This document shows positions 48,834-59,281 of a DNA stretch of 63,915 bases, piece by piece. The translations under genes were made by a program, and so were the position numbers. Positions within the stretch are counted from its first letter, which is position 1, and the number at the start of each line of letters is the position of its first letter. The notes beneath the pieces are model-generated. The model was not told the origin of the DNA. It ran no database searches and was given only the letters and a program-made list of their open reading frames with translations. This DNA comes from Salaquimonas sp. (GTDB lineage Bacteria; Pseudomonadota; Alphaproteobacteria; Rhizobiales; Rhizobiaceae), in assembly GCA_022340185.1 (NCBI GenBank), contig JAJDOK010000057.1:1-63915 (forward strand). The letters are read 5' to 3'.

Positions 48834-48838
<5 letters not shown>
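48814..48838. terminator. Hairpin spanning both stop codons of tadG-like gene and parC
   Basis: GGTAGGGCGC (48814-48823) and GCGCCCTACC (48829-48838) pair perfectly over 10 bases with a 5-base GAATA loop. The TAG stop of the plus-strand gene (48816-48818) and the TAG stop of the minus-strand parC (48836-48834) lie in the two arms. It probably terminates both convergent transcripts. Confidence 0.7.
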
Positions 48839-51095
<2,257 letters not shown>

Positions 51096-51253
51096 GCTTT
51101 TCGGTTAGCGCGGGTGGTGATTCGGGGCAAGTGCGTGAGTGGTAGAACGAATACCCCGCAAATGTGGTAGGATCGGGCCAATTCCAACGTTCAAGCCAGT
51201 CAGTGCGGCCAACTGATCTGGACGAACCCGGGACCGATGCCGGAGTAATCGTG

Positions 51254-52498
51254 ATGTTTGCCTTTGCCCTCCTCGATCGCACCACACGCTCTGCCGGTTC
51301 CTGCATGAAGGCGGCAGTGATTGCCGCCGGGCTCCTGATGACGGCTGTTCCGGCCTGGGCAATCGACGGCTCCGCACTGGTGGAGCACTACATCGAACTG
51401 GCCGAAGAGAGCGGCATAATCATCGCCTATGACACTCTCGAGGAGACAGGCGAGGACAGCTTCGTCCTCCACAATCTGTCCATCCAGGGACCGAAGATGC
51501 CGGATCCCGTGCGCGTGCACAAAGTCAGCATACGCGGCGCCAGGGATGAGGGCAGGAACGGCTTCTCAGCCGATGCCGTCACATTGTCGGGTTTGAATTT
51601 CTCGACTGTCACGAAGGACCGCACGGAGATGACGGTCACCGTCGATTCCGGAGACTGGTCCGGCATCTATTTCCCCGATCCCGCCAACCTCACGGCCCCG
51701 CTGATCGCCTACGACCGGTCAACGGCAAAAATCGGCAATATCAGGATGTTGATCGACGGCAGTGAGGCGTTGAGCGTCGATGCCGTGTCGGGCGAGGCGA
51801 TGCTCGACAAGAAGACCAATACCTATCGAACCACGGCTGAAATCGGTTTGATACGATTCCATACCGAAAACATCACCGACCCTGAGGCCAAGGCGAAATT
51901 CGAGGCGCTGGGCATCGACACCATCAAGCTTTCGGTCGATTTCGGTGCCAGCTGGAACATGGACAGCGGACGGCTCGAAATTACCGAATACACGTTCGAC
52001 GCACCGGATCTGGGCAGGTTGGCGATGGGCCTGGCGATCGATGGTTACACGAGCAAAGTCGCCACCGATCTGCGAAACGCATTGGCCGAACAAAACGCGG
52101 CAGACCCCGACGATCACGATGCGCAAAAGGCGGCGACGCGCAAGATAATTGACATGTTCGGGCGATTGAAGTTCGTCAGCGGCAAGATTTCCTACACGGA
52201 CGATTCACTTGCGGGACTCGTGCTGGATCTGCAGGCAAAATCCATGGGCGGCAGCCGCAAGGACTTCGTCGACAACGCCCTGGCGATGCTCGGCGGCGTG
52301 ACGCAGGCGCTCGACAATCCGGAATTCTCGGGCATGCTGAGCGAAGCGGTCCGGACGTTTCTTTCAGCCCCGGAGAACTTCCACATCGTACTTGAACCGG
52401 GTGCGCCGGTTGCCGTGTCGGATATCTTCGGCGCCGTGGTGATGTCGCCCGGCACGCTGATCGAAAAGCTCGGCGTCAGGATCGTGGCGAACGAGTAG
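51254..52498 (+). CDS. Periplasmic protein of unknown function
   Basis: A 414-residue protein. An N-terminal signal, MKAAVIAAGLLMTAVPAWA, starts at residue 18 after a hydrophobic n-region, with likely cleavage before IDGSALVEHY. The rest is beta-rich with repeated short strands: EDSFVLHNLSI, VRVHKVSIRG, AVTLSGLNF, LSVDFGASWNMDSGRLEITEYTFDAPDLGRL and KISYTDDSLAGLVLDLQAKSMGG; no catalytic motif is evident. I recognise no family. The ATG at 51254 has GGAG eight bases upstream; 51305 is an alternative. Convergent with the lipoprotein gene. Confidence 0.7.
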   Translation: MFAFALLDRTTRSAGSCMKAAVIAAGLLMTAVPAWAIDGSALVEHYIELAEESGIIIAYDTLEETGEDSFVLHNLSIQGPKMPDPVRVHKVSIRGARDEGRNGFSADAVTLSGLNFSTVTKDRTEMTVTVDSGDWSGIYFPDPANLTAPLIAYDRSTAKIGNIRMLIDGSEALSVDAVSGEAMLDKKTNTYRTTAEIGLIRFHTENITDPEAKAKFEALGIDTIKLSVDFGASWNMDSGRLEITEYTFDAPDLGRLAMGLAIDGYTSKVATDLRNALAEQNAADPDDHDAQKAATRKIIDMFGRLKFVSGKISYTDDSLAGLVLDLQAKSMGGSRKDFVDNALAMLGGVTQALDNPEFSGMLSEAVRTFLSAPENFHIVLEPGAPVAVSDIFGAVVMSPGTLIEKLGVRIVANE

Positions 52499-52529
52499 AC
52501 GGCGCCAGGGAGCAACCGCCCGGCCGCAA

Positions 52530-53114
52530 TCACTCGGCCTCTTTCGCCTTGCGGGTTTCCTCCAGCGCCTTGTCGGCTTCGGCGCGCTGGGCGGGATCGG
52601 CAAGATCGAGCACCTTGAAGCGGGCGACCTTGGTTTCGCCCCTCCTTGCATCCTCGGCGACACGCTGGAACAGGCTCAACAACTGCTCGTCGGTTTCTAC
52701 CTCGATACCGAACTTGTCGGCCTTGAGGCCCAGTTCGGCGGCCAGCGCTTCATCATCGAAGCTGTGGACCACGAGTTCGCCCGGCGCTATTTCGACCAGG
52801 CCATAATTGGCGCCGTGATCGTTCTGCTTCGTCTCGACGCCGATGTAGAAGGGGCCGGTCGGACCGATCAAATCCTCCATCGGCATCAGGCGGTAGACCG
52901 TCGTCACGCCGTTTTCGAGCGTGACATAGGTGTCCTCGTCGCGATCGAAACGGCCCGCTTCGGGCTTGCCCTCGACATTGACGATCACGAAGGCGGCGGG
53001 AAGCGGCGTCCCAGGTCTCATCCCCGTCAGCAGCGGCCCTTTCGACTCGACGCAGGCCGACAACAGGAAAACAAGAAGCAGCCCGAACAGGGGCGTAAAT
53101 CCGACGCGGCGCAT
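52530..53114 (-). CDS. Lipoprotein of unknown function
   Basis: A 194-residue protein. The signal MRRVGFTPLFGLLLVFLLSACVES carries a lipobox with Cys at position 21. The mature part has GTPLPAAFVIVNVEGKPEAGRF, TYVTLENGVTTVYRLMPMEDLIGPTGPFYIGVETKQND and a C-terminal acidic helix ending KALEETRKAKEAE. No known domain is obvious. The ATG at 53114 is used; the frame is open upstream to 53264 but with unlike sequence. Convergent with the periplasmic protein gene (31-base gap). Confidence 0.72.
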   Translation of the reverse strand: MRRVGFTPLFGLLLVFLLSACVESKGPLLTGMRPGTPLPAAFVIVNVEGKPEAGRFDRDEDTYVTLENGVTTVYRLMPMEDLIGPTGPFYIGVETKQNDHGANYGLVEIAPGELVVHSFDDEALAAELGLKADKFGIEVETDEQLLSLFQRVAEDARRGETKVARFKVLDLADPAQRAEADKALEETRKAKEAE

Positions 53115-53233
53115 GGATTTCTCCGATTTACCAGGCGCTCCAGCGTTACGCGTGTTTTGGGGCACTGTCGAGACGGACCGTATCCGAACATGCGGCCGAA
53201 AATGCATTTCCCTTACTCGCTCACATAATTCGA

Positions 53234-53262
53234 TTGACAAGCATACCAACTGGTTGGTATGC
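53234..53262 (+). promoter_or_regulatory. Promoter of the TetR-led gene run (TTGACA-N17-GTATGC)
   Basis: TTGACA (53234-53239) is a consensus -35; 17 bases later GTATGC (53257-53262) is a weak -10. The operator dyad fills the space between and overlaps the -10. The TetR ATG follows 24 bases after the -10. Confidence 0.6.
53241..53262. promoter_or_regulatory. TetR operator: GCATACCAAC-TG-GTTGGTATGC
   Basis: Two perfect 10-base arms around a 2-base TG centre, 23 bases before the TetR start and inside its promoter. The ATACCAAC/GTTGGTAT form is common upstream of TetR regulators of this type. Autorepression, and control of the downstream genes, is the expected effect. Confidence 0.82.
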
Positions 53263-53285
53263 AATAAGTGAAAGGAAGAACGTCA

Positions 53286-53912
53286 ATGGCTCCACCCAGC
53301 ACCGGTGCACGCGAGAAATTGCTCGAAGCCGCCTTCAAGGTGATCCGCGAGAAGGGCTACACGGCGACGACAGTCGACGATCTGTGCCAGGCGGCCGGCG
53401 TGACCAAGGGCGCCTTCTTCCACCATTTTTCCAGCAAGGAGGCGCTGGGTGTGGCTGCCGCCGAACACTGGGCGGTGACGACCGGCGCAATGTTCGAAGC
53501 CGCACCCTATCACGCGCCGGCCGATGCGCTCGAGCGGGTGCTTGCCTATGTCGATTTCCGCAAGGCGATCCTCGGCGGCGAGATGGCCGAATTCACCTGC
53601 GTCGCCGGTACGATGGCGCAGGAAGTGCACGACACGCACCCGGCCATCGCTGCGGCCTGCGGCGCGGCGATCACCGGCCATGCCGCCACGCTGGTCGCCG
53701 ATATCGCCCAGGCGATGGCCGACCACGGTATCGAAAACGCCGGCTGGACGGCGGAAAGCCTGGCGCTGCACACGCAGATCGTCCTGCAAGGCGCCTTCGT
53801 GGTCGCCAAGGCGACCGATGACCGGCAGGTGGTGGCCGAAAGCCTCGACCATCTGCGCCGCTACATCGAATTGCTGTTTTCAGCCGACAACCGAGAGGAG
53901 ACAATCCAATGA
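53286..53912 (+). CDS. TetR family transcriptional regulator
   Basis: A 208-residue repressor with the N-terminal helix-turn-helix AREKLLEAAFKVIREKGYTATTVDDLCQAAGVTKGAFFHHFSSKEALG and a C-terminal ligand domain that includes CVAGTMAQEVHDTHPAIAAACGAAI and a TetR_C-like LALHTQIVLQGAFVVAKAT. The start ATG at 53286 has AGGA upstream; a GTG at 53268 is possible. It overlaps the next gene by ATGA. A near-perfect palindrome lies in its own promoter. It is the probable repressor of the whole downstream run. Inducer unknown. Confidence 0.92.
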   Translation: MAPPSTGAREKLLEAAFKVIREKGYTATTVDDLCQAAGVTKGAFFHHFSSKEALGVAAAEHWAVTTGAMFEAAPYHAPADALERVLAYVDFRKAILGGEMAEFTCVAGTMAQEVHDTHPAIAAACGAAITGHAATLVADIAQAMADHGIENAGWTAESLALHTQIVLQGAFVVAKATDDRQVVAESLDHLRRYIELLFSADNREETIQ

Positions 53913-54394
53913 ACGCCACCACTGAAAAGACTGGTGTCGAGCAAGCCACCAAGGGCGGCACGGTGCGCTTCCACCGCGTGCTGCGCGCCAAACCCGAAAT
54001 GGTCTTCAAGGCCTTCGTCACACCCGACGCACTGGCACGCTGGCTGCCGCCACGCGGCTATACCTGCAGCGTCCATTCGATCGATGCCACCAAGGGCGGC
54101 AGCTTTCGGATGTCGTTCACCGAATTCGCCTCCGGCAACAGCCATTCCTTCGGCGGCGAATATGTTGATTTCGAACCGGGCAAACGGCTGAGCTACACGG
54201 ACAAGTTCGACGATCCCAACCTGCCCGGCATGATGGTGACGACAATCACCTTCAACAAGGTGCCGATGGGCACCGAGATCAACATCGTCCAGGAGGGCAT
54301 CCCGGACGTCATCCCGCTCGATGCCTGCTATCTCGGCTGGCAGGATTCGCTGATGTTCCTCGGCCTGCTGGTCGAGGGCGAGAATGCACGCTGA
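53909..54394 (+). CDS. SRPBCC (AHSA1-type) domain protein
   Basis: A 161-residue helix-grip protein: VRFHRVLRAKPEMVFKAFVTPDALARWLPPRGYTCSVHSIDATKGGSFRMSF then PGKRLSYTDKFDDPNLPGMMVTTITF and a C-terminal ACYLGWQDSLMFLGLLVEG. It belongs to the same AHSA1-like group as the protein at 46592, but is not a close copy. It probably binds a hydrophobic small molecule or lipid. Overlaps TetR by four bases and is first in the run. Ligand unknown. Confidence 0.88.
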   Translation: MNATTEKTGVEQATKGGTVRFHRVLRAKPEMVFKAFVTPDALARWLPPRGYTCSVHSIDATKGGSFRMSFTEFASGNSHSFGGEYVDFEPGKRLSYTDKFDDPNLPGMMVTTITFNKVPMGTEINIVQEGIPDVIPLDACYLGWQDSLMFLGLLVEGENAR

Positions 54395-54411
54395 ACGCGG
54401 CAGGGAGGTGA

Positions 54412-54537
54412 TTCAAGGAGGCCGGAACGGATCCGATTTTCGGCGACGCGGCCGAATTCGACCTCGAATTGATCGAGCAGCGGACGCCCGATGGGTGCAG
54501 CCAGGAGCTTGTCTACCGTCCGACCCCGCATGCCTGA
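54412..54537 (+). pseudogene. Possible gene remnant, 41 codons without a start
   Basis: In the 170-base gap before the DoxX gene, a frame opened directly by a stop at 54409 reads FKEAGTDPIFGDAAEFDLELI and ends RTPDGCSQELVYRPTPHA. It has protein-like character but no ATG, GTG or TTG start and no recognised family. It may be the tail of a lost gene in this run. Low certainty. Confidence 0.3.
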
Positions 54538-54564
54538 AACCGCCAAGTGAAGGGACCAGATGAA

Positions 54565-54987
54565 ATGACAAAGACAATCGCAATCCTCATCGCCCGCCTG
54601 ATCTTCGGCGGCGTATTTCTCATGGCGGCCGGCTTCAAGTTCGCCGACATGGCAGCTACGGCGCAATACATCGCCGCTATCGGTTTCCCATTCCCGCTGT
54701 TTTTTGCCTGGGTGGCTGCATTTTTCGAGGTCGGTCTCGTTCTGGCATTCTTCACAGGCGCCTTCTTCAGGGAAGCGGCGGCGCTGGCAGTCGTCTACGT
54801 GCTGTTCCTGGGACTGGCGTTTCACGGGCCGTCGCACTGGGAAGGCAATCAGATGGAGTTCGGCTTTTTCGTCGATCACTTCACCTTCATCGCCGGCCTC
54901 CTGTTCGCCGCCGTGCACGGGCCGGGCGAGAAGCTGGCGCTCGGCTGGCGCGTCAACTCGAAACCGATTGTCCTGCGCCAGGCCTGA
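54565..54987 (+). CDS. DoxX family membrane protein
   Basis: A 140-residue protein with four predicted TM helices: AILIARLIFGGVFLMAAGFKFADM, then AQYIAAIGFPFPLFFAWVAAFFEVGLVLAFF, EAAALAVVYVLFLGLAF, and FGFFVDHFTFIAGLLFAAVHGPG. The fold and G-FKF motif are those of DoxX/DUF4870-like proteins, seen in bacterial stress loci. The exact role is unclear. The ATG at 54565 follows AGGGA; a GTG at 54547 is possible. Confidence 0.85.
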   Translation: MTKTIAILIARLIFGGVFLMAAGFKFADMAATAQYIAAIGFPFPLFFAWVAAFFEVGLVLAFFTGAFFREAAALAVVYVLFLGLAFHGPSHWEGNQMEFGFFVDHFTFIAGLLFAAVHGPGEKLALGWRVNSKPIVLRQA

Positions 54988-55105
54988 TCTGGCGGCACAG
55001 ACGTGGTTCGGCCGATGCCGCGCAATAGAAATCGATCCGAGCGCGTATCGTGAGGGCAGACTTCGACCGTCCTCGGCATGCAAAACGCAAAACAGGGGAG
55101 AAACG

Positions 55106-55681
55106 ATGGGCAGGATTATCGCCACGCAATATATCTCACTCGACGGGGTCATCGAAGACCCGGTCGGCATGGAAGGCTCGGGCCTCGGCAACTGGGTCGG
55201 GCCCCATGAGCGCGGCCCAGAAGGCGATGCCTTCAAGGACGAGGAGCTCAACGACGCGGCAGCGGTGATGCTCGGACGGCGCACCTATGACGGTTTTGCC
55301 GCCGTCTGGCCGACGATGAAGAACCCGCTGGCAGACCGCATGAACGCGCTGCCGAAATATCTGGCGTCGCGCACCATCACCAAGCCGGAATGGAACAACA
55401 CGACCGTGCTCGGCGACGATCTGGCCGCGTCGGCGAGGGAGCTGAAGGCGTCCGTCGACGGCAATATCGTGATCTATGGCAGCGCCTCGGTCTGCCACGT
55501 CCTCGCGGAAGCGGGACTGATCGATGAGTTCGCTCTGATGGTCTATCCGGTCGTGCTCGGGCGCGGCATCAAGCTGTTTCCCGAGGGCGTCAAGATCGAT
55601 CTGGAGCCATTCGACAACCGCCCATTGGGCGGCGGCATCGCCTTGCTATGCTACCGGACCCGCAGCCATGCCGGGGGATGA
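55106..55681 (+). CDS. Dihydrofolate reductase-like/RibD C-terminal domain protein
   Basis: A 191-residue single-domain protein: MGRIIATQYISLDGVIEDPVG then AAAVMLGRRTYDGFAAVWPTMKNPLADRMNALPKYLAS, and GNIVIYGSASVCHVLAEAGLIDEFALMVYPVVLGRGIKLF. These are the marks of the RibD C-terminal (reductase) superfamily, whose members bind NADPH; the riboflavin deaminase part is absent, so it is not ribD. Substrate unknown. The ATG at 55106 has GGGGAG five bases upstream. Twin of the gene at 56829. Confidence 0.88.
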   Translation: MGRIIATQYISLDGVIEDPVGMEGSGLGNWVGPHERGPEGDAFKDEELNDAAAVMLGRRTYDGFAAVWPTMKNPLADRMNALPKYLASRTITKPEWNNTTVLGDDLAASARELKASVDGNIVIYGSASVCHVLAEAGLIDEFALMVYPVVLGRGIKLFPEGVKIDLEPFDNRPLGGGIALLCYRTRSHAGG

Positions 55682-55705
55682 TCGAACGCAACAAAGGACG
55701 ACACC

Positions 55706-56128
55706 ATGAAACCGTATCTGTCTGTCTTGACGGTCGGTGTCGCCGATCTGGAGAGGTCATTGCGATTCTACCGCGACGGCCTGGGTTTGCCGACCAAGGG
55801 CATCATCGGTCGTGAGTTCGAACATGGCGCCGTTGCCTTTTTCGACCTTTCCGGCGGGCTCAAATTCGCGATCTGGGCCCAGGCCGACATCGCCCACGAT
55901 ACGGGCCTCCCCGCAACACCGGTCAGTTCGACAGCCGGTTCGATCGGCCACAATGTCAGGGAGCGCGAGGAGGTCGACGTCCTCATGGCGCAGGCGGCGG
56001 CCGCAGGGGCAGAAATCGTCAAACCGGCTCAGGAAACGTTCTACGGCGGCTATGCCGGCTATTTCCTGGATCCCGACGGACACCTTTGGGAGGTCGTCTG
56101 GAATCCGGAATTCCTGCCTGATGAGTAG
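55706..56128 (+). CDS. VOC family (glyoxalase/bleomycin resistance) protein
   Basis: A 140-residue protein with two beta-alpha-beta-beta-beta modules: YLSVLTVGVADLERSLRFYRDGLGLPTKGIIGRE at the start and FYGGYAGYFLDPDGHLWEVVWNPEFLP at the end. The Glu in HLWEVVWN is a typical metal ligand, and the His/Glu pair at the front is less clear, so activity is uncertain. Follows the DHFR-like gene by 24 bases. Substrate unknown. Confidence 0.88.
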   Translation: MKPYLSVLTVGVADLERSLRFYRDGLGLPTKGIIGREFEHGAVAFFDLSGGLKFAIWAQADIAHDTGLPATPVSSTAGSIGHNVREREEVDVLMAQAAAAGAEIVKPAQETFYGGYAGYFLDPDGHLWEVVWNPEFLPDE

Positions 56129-56169
56129 ACCGGGAAGCACGCGCCACATCGCAGGAGCCAAATTATCCC

Positions 56170-56832
56170 ATGACGCCCACCATCACCGCCTTTGAAAGCT
56201 CGCCGGATCGCGGCGTGGGTCTGGCCCGCGACACGCGCGTGCGCTGGGCGTTCGAGGAAGTCGGCCAGCCTTACGAAGTGCGTCTCGTCTCTTTCAAGGC
56301 GATGAAGGAGCCAGCGCATCTGGCTCTGCATCCGTTCGGTCAGATACCAACCTATGAGGAAGGCGGTCTCGTCCTGTTCGAGTCCGGCGCCATCGTGCTC
56401 CACGTCGCCGAGACCCATGCCGGCCTGTTGCCGGTGGATGCCAATGCGAGGTCGCGCGCCATCGCCTGGATGTTCGCCGCGCTCAACACGGTGGAACCGC
56501 CCATCCTTGAACTGCAAAATGCCGGGCTCCTCGAAGGCGACATGCCCTGGGCCGGCGAACGCCTGCCGCTGGTCATGGATCGTATCCGCACCCGGCTGGC
56601 CCAGCTTTCCGTTCGCCTTGGAGAAGCCGACTGGCTCGACGGTGCTTTCACTGCCGGCGACCTCATGATGGTTCATGCGCTTCTGAGACTGAGGCCGTCG
56701 GGTTTGCTCGACGAATTTCCCAACCTCGCCGCCTATGTCGGGCGCGGCGAAGCCCGGCCCGCCTACCAGCGGGCATTTGCGGCGCAACTGGCGGTTTTCA
56801 CCGACAAGGTGCCGATGGAGCAGCCATCATGA
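56170..56832 (+). CDS. Glutathione S-transferase family protein
   Basis: A 220-residue GST: TAFESSPDRGVGLARDTRVRWAFEEVGQPYEVRLVSFKAMK, then HLALHPFGQIPTYEEGGLVLFESGAIVLHVAETHAGLLPVDANARSRAIAWMFAALNTVEP for the thioredoxin fold, and a helical C terminus with ADWLDGAFTAGDLMMVHALLRL. The conserved GQIPTY and SGAIVLH motifs bind glutathione. Stop overlaps the next gene (ATGA). Electrophile detoxification in this run is plausible but unproven. Confidence 0.88.
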   Translation: MTPTITAFESSPDRGVGLARDTRVRWAFEEVGQPYEVRLVSFKAMKEPAHLALHPFGQIPTYEEGGLVLFESGAIVLHVAETHAGLLPVDANARSRAIAWMFAALNTVEPPILELQNAGLLEGDMPWAGERLPLVMDRIRTRLAQLSVRLGEADWLDGAFTAGDLMMVHALLRLRPSGLLDEFPNLAAYVGRGEARPAYQRAFAAQLAVFTDKVPMEQPS

Positions 56833-57416
56833 CGAAATCAGTCCTATACATGTCCATGTCGCTCGACGGCTATATCGCGGGGTCGAACGACAATCCGGGT
56901 AATCCGGGAGGCGACGACTTCATGCGCCTGCATGAATGGTACGGCTTCGAGGGAACGCCTCCCAACACGAAAGGGACCGGCTGGGGCGCGCGCTTCATGG
57001 ATGAAGGCCATGCGACAGGCGCTGTGCTTGCGGGCAGACGCACCGTCGAGCAGGTCGATCACTGGGGCGGAGATCATCATGGCGTCCCGATCTTCGTGGT
57101 GAGCCACCGGCCGCCCGACCCTTCTGCCGCGAAATATTCCCTGGTGACCTATGTGACCGACGGGATCGAAAGCGCGATGGCGCAGGCCAAGGCCGCCGCG
57201 AAGGGGAAGGACGTCATGGTGCATGGCGCATACACCGCGCAACGTGCACTGGAGGCTGGTGTGCTGGACGAATTGCAGGTCCACCAGATCCCGGTGCTGT
57301 TCGGCGCCGGCCGGCGACTGTTCGACACGCTGCCGTCGCGCATCGAACTGGAGATCGTCCGGGTGATCGACACACCGGATGCCACCCATATTCGCTACCG
57401 CGTCATCAAGGGCTGA
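56829..57416 (+). CDS. Dihydrofolate reductase-like/RibD C-terminal domain protein
   Basis: A 195-residue protein, the second DHFR-like one in the run: MTKSVLYMSMSLDGYIAGSNDNPGNPGG, then GWGARFMDEGHATGAVLAGRRTVEQVDHWGGDHHGVPIFVVSHRPP, DVMVHGAYTAQRALEAGVLDELQVHQIPVLFGAGRRLFDTL. It lacks a deaminase domain and would use NAD(P)H. It differs clearly from the 55106 copy, so the two are not a recent duplicate. Overlaps the GST gene by four bases. Substrate unknown. Confidence 0.88.
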   Translation: MTKSVLYMSMSLDGYIAGSNDNPGNPGGDDFMRLHEWYGFEGTPPNTKGTGWGARFMDEGHATGAVLAGRRTVEQVDHWGGDHHGVPIFVVSHRPPDPSAAKYSLVTYVTDGIESAMAQAKAAAKGKDVMVHGAYTAQRALEAGVLDELQVHQIPVLFGAGRRLFDTLPSRIELEIVRVIDTPDATHIRYRVIKG

Positions 57417-57496
57417 AAGAGGGAGGAAACCTGCCCGACCATCAGATCAATGCCGGACAAAATGGTTTCGGCATCAACCCAACAAGGAAGAGTAAA

Positions 57497-57916
57497 ATGG
57501 AAGTTTCCATCTATCTGTTTTTCAACGGCAATTGCCTCGAGGCGATGCAGTTCTACGCCGAAACGCTGGGCGGAGAGATCACCGGTGTCTTCAAGAATGG
57601 CGACGCGCCGCCGGAAGCTCGCATGCCGGGCGATGACGACCTGATCATGAACATGGCGATGAAGGTCGGCAACACTTCCATTTTGGCTTCCGACGCGCCG
57701 GGCGACTGGTATGCCAAGCCGCAGGGTTTCGATGTCGTTGCGTCGCCGAAAACGATGGATGAGGCCGAGCGGGTCTATGCGGCACTGAGCGCGGATGCCG
57801 AGGAAATACGCCTGGCGCTCAGCGAAACTTTCTTTGCCGAACGTTTCGCCATGCTGACCGACCGCTACGGCACCAGATGGATGGTCAATTATGCCGGCTC
57901 GAAGGCGGCCGGATAA
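57497..57916 (+). CDS. VOC/PhnB-like protein
   Basis: A 139-residue protein of the PhnB/DUF1428-neighbour VOC type: MEVSIYLFFNGNCLEAMQFYAETLGGEITGVFKNGDAPPEARMPGDDDLIMNMAMKVGNTSILASDAP, then FAERFAMLTDRYGTRWMVNYAG. The FNGNCLEAMQFY opening and DRYGTRWMV close are the PhnB pattern (PF06983-like). No metal ligand pair is obvious, so it may bind but not catalyse. 80 bases after the previous gene. Confidence 0.87.
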   Translation: MEVSIYLFFNGNCLEAMQFYAETLGGEITGVFKNGDAPPEARMPGDDDLIMNMAMKVGNTSILASDAPGDWYAKPQGFDVVASPKTMDEAERVYAALSADAEEIRLALSETFFAERFAMLTDRYGTRWMVNYAGSKAAG

Positions 57917-57954
57917 TTCCGGCGCCAATCCTGCGTAACCTAAGGAAATGTCCA

Positions 57955-58659
57955 GTGAACACTCAAGACACATTGCCGTCCGGCCGGGAACTCGCCGGGC
58001 TCAACAAGGCGCGGTTTCCGAACGAGAGCGCGGAATACCGAAAAGCGCGCAACGCGCTTCTTGCCGAGGAGATTGAACTGCGCCGCCACACAGAACGCGT
58101 CGCCGAAATGCGTCGGCAATTACCGCCGGGCGGCGCGGTTGAGAAGGCCTACGACTTTGTCGGCGAGGACGGACCGATCAGTTTCGAGGGCCTGTTCGCC
58201 GACAAGGATACGCTCGTCATCTACAGTTACATGCTGGGGCCCGAGCGCAAAGCACCCTGTCCGATGTGCACCTCGCTGATGGGCTCGTTCGAAAGCAAAA
58301 TTCCGGATTTCCAACAACGGGTGGCACTCGCTTTCATCGCGAGGTCGCCGATTGAACGGCTGTCGGAAGAAAAAAGCAAGCGCGGCTGGACCCAGCTTCC
58401 GATCTATTCAGATCCTTTCGGCGATTACACACGCGACTACGTGAGCGCGGAGGATGCCGACATCCCAGGCTATGCTGTCTTCACCCGCCGTGAGGGTACG
58501 ATCCGCCATTTTTGGAGTGGGGAAATCGGCGGAAGCATGGCCGATCCGGGTCAAGACCCGCGCGGTTCGCCGGAAATGGACCCACTCTGGCTGCTTCTCG
58601 ACACGACACCCGAGGGACGCGGCGCCGACTGGTATCCGAAACTGAAATACGAAGGCTGA
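57955..58659 (+). CDS. DUF899 family thioredoxin-like protein
   Basis: A 234-residue protein of the DUF899 group: LPSGRELAGLNKARFPNESAEYRKARNALLAEEIELRRHTERVAEMRRQLPPGG then YDFVGEDGPISFEGLFADKDTLVIYSYMLGPERKAPCPMCTSLMGSFES. The CPMC is a thioredoxin-like CxxC site. Redox role likely, substrate unknown. The start is a GTG at 57955 with AAGGA nine bases upstream; no ATG in this frame fits. Confidence 0.87.
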   Translation: MNTQDTLPSGRELAGLNKARFPNESAEYRKARNALLAEEIELRRHTERVAEMRRQLPPGGAVEKAYDFVGEDGPISFEGLFADKDTLVIYSYMLGPERKAPCPMCTSLMGSFESKIPDFQQRVALAFIARSPIERLSEEKSKRGWTQLPIYSDPFGDYTRDYVSAEDADIPGYAVFTRREGTIRHFWSGEIGGSMADPGQDPRGSPEMDPLWLLLDTTPEGRGADWYPKLKYEG

Positions 58660-58719
58660 CGGGCGTCACGCGGAATTCGAAGTGCTCGCTACCTGGACTC
58701 TTGAATTGAGGAAGAGATC

Positions 58720-59202
58720 ATGAAGGACAAGATCATAAATTGCCTGTGGTTCGATCACGGCGGAGCCAGCAAGGCGGCGGAGTTCTATGCCGCCACCTTT
58801 CCCGACAGCCATGTCGACCGTGTGAACACAGCCCCCGGCGATTATCCCGACGGAGCGCAAGGCAATGAATTGACCGTCGAATTCACCGTTCTCGGACGCA
58901 AGTTCGTCGGCCTCAACGGTGGCCCGAATTTCAAGCCGAATGAATCTGTGAGCTTCATGGTCGTCACCGAAACCCAGGAAGAGACCGACCGCTATTGGGA
59001 CGCCATCGTCGGCAATGGCGGCGCGGAAAGCGCCTGCGGCTGGTGCAAGGACCGGTGGGGCTTTTCCTGGCAGATCACCCCGCGGCGGCTGCTCGAAATG
59101 ACGACGAGTTCCGACTCCGCTGCCGCGAAACGGGCATTCGACGCCATGATGACGATGGCGAAGATCGACATCGCGGCGGTCGAGGCGGCTTATCACGGCT
59201 AG
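58720..59202 (+). CDS. VOC/PhnB-like protein (3-demethylubiquinone-type)
   Basis: A 160-residue protein with [101 protein letters not shown] and [19 protein letters not shown]. This is the 3-dmu-9_3-mt (PF06983) group, of which PhnB is the best known; despite the name no methyltransferase motif is present. A full second-type PhnB in the same run. Confidence 0.87.
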   Translation: MKDKIINCLWFDHGGASKAAEFYAATFPDSHVDRVNTAPGDYPDGAQGNELTVEFTVLGRKFVGLNGGPNFKPNESVSFMVVTETQEETDRYWDAIVGNGGAESACGWCKDRWGFSWQITPRRLLEMTTSSDSAAAKRAFDAMMTMAKIDIAAVEAAYHG

Positions 59203-59281
59203 CGCGATGACATTTCCGGGCTCCCGGAAACCCAATCAGGCGCATCGGTTCGCCGCAGCGCAGATCGACAGGAGAGACAAG

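Noticed and set aside
55106-57416. The two RibD C-terminal-like genes as extra riboflavin synthesis genes
   Set aside because: They lack the zinc deaminase domain and sit in a stress-type run, while a complete rib set exists at 24.9-27.2 kb.
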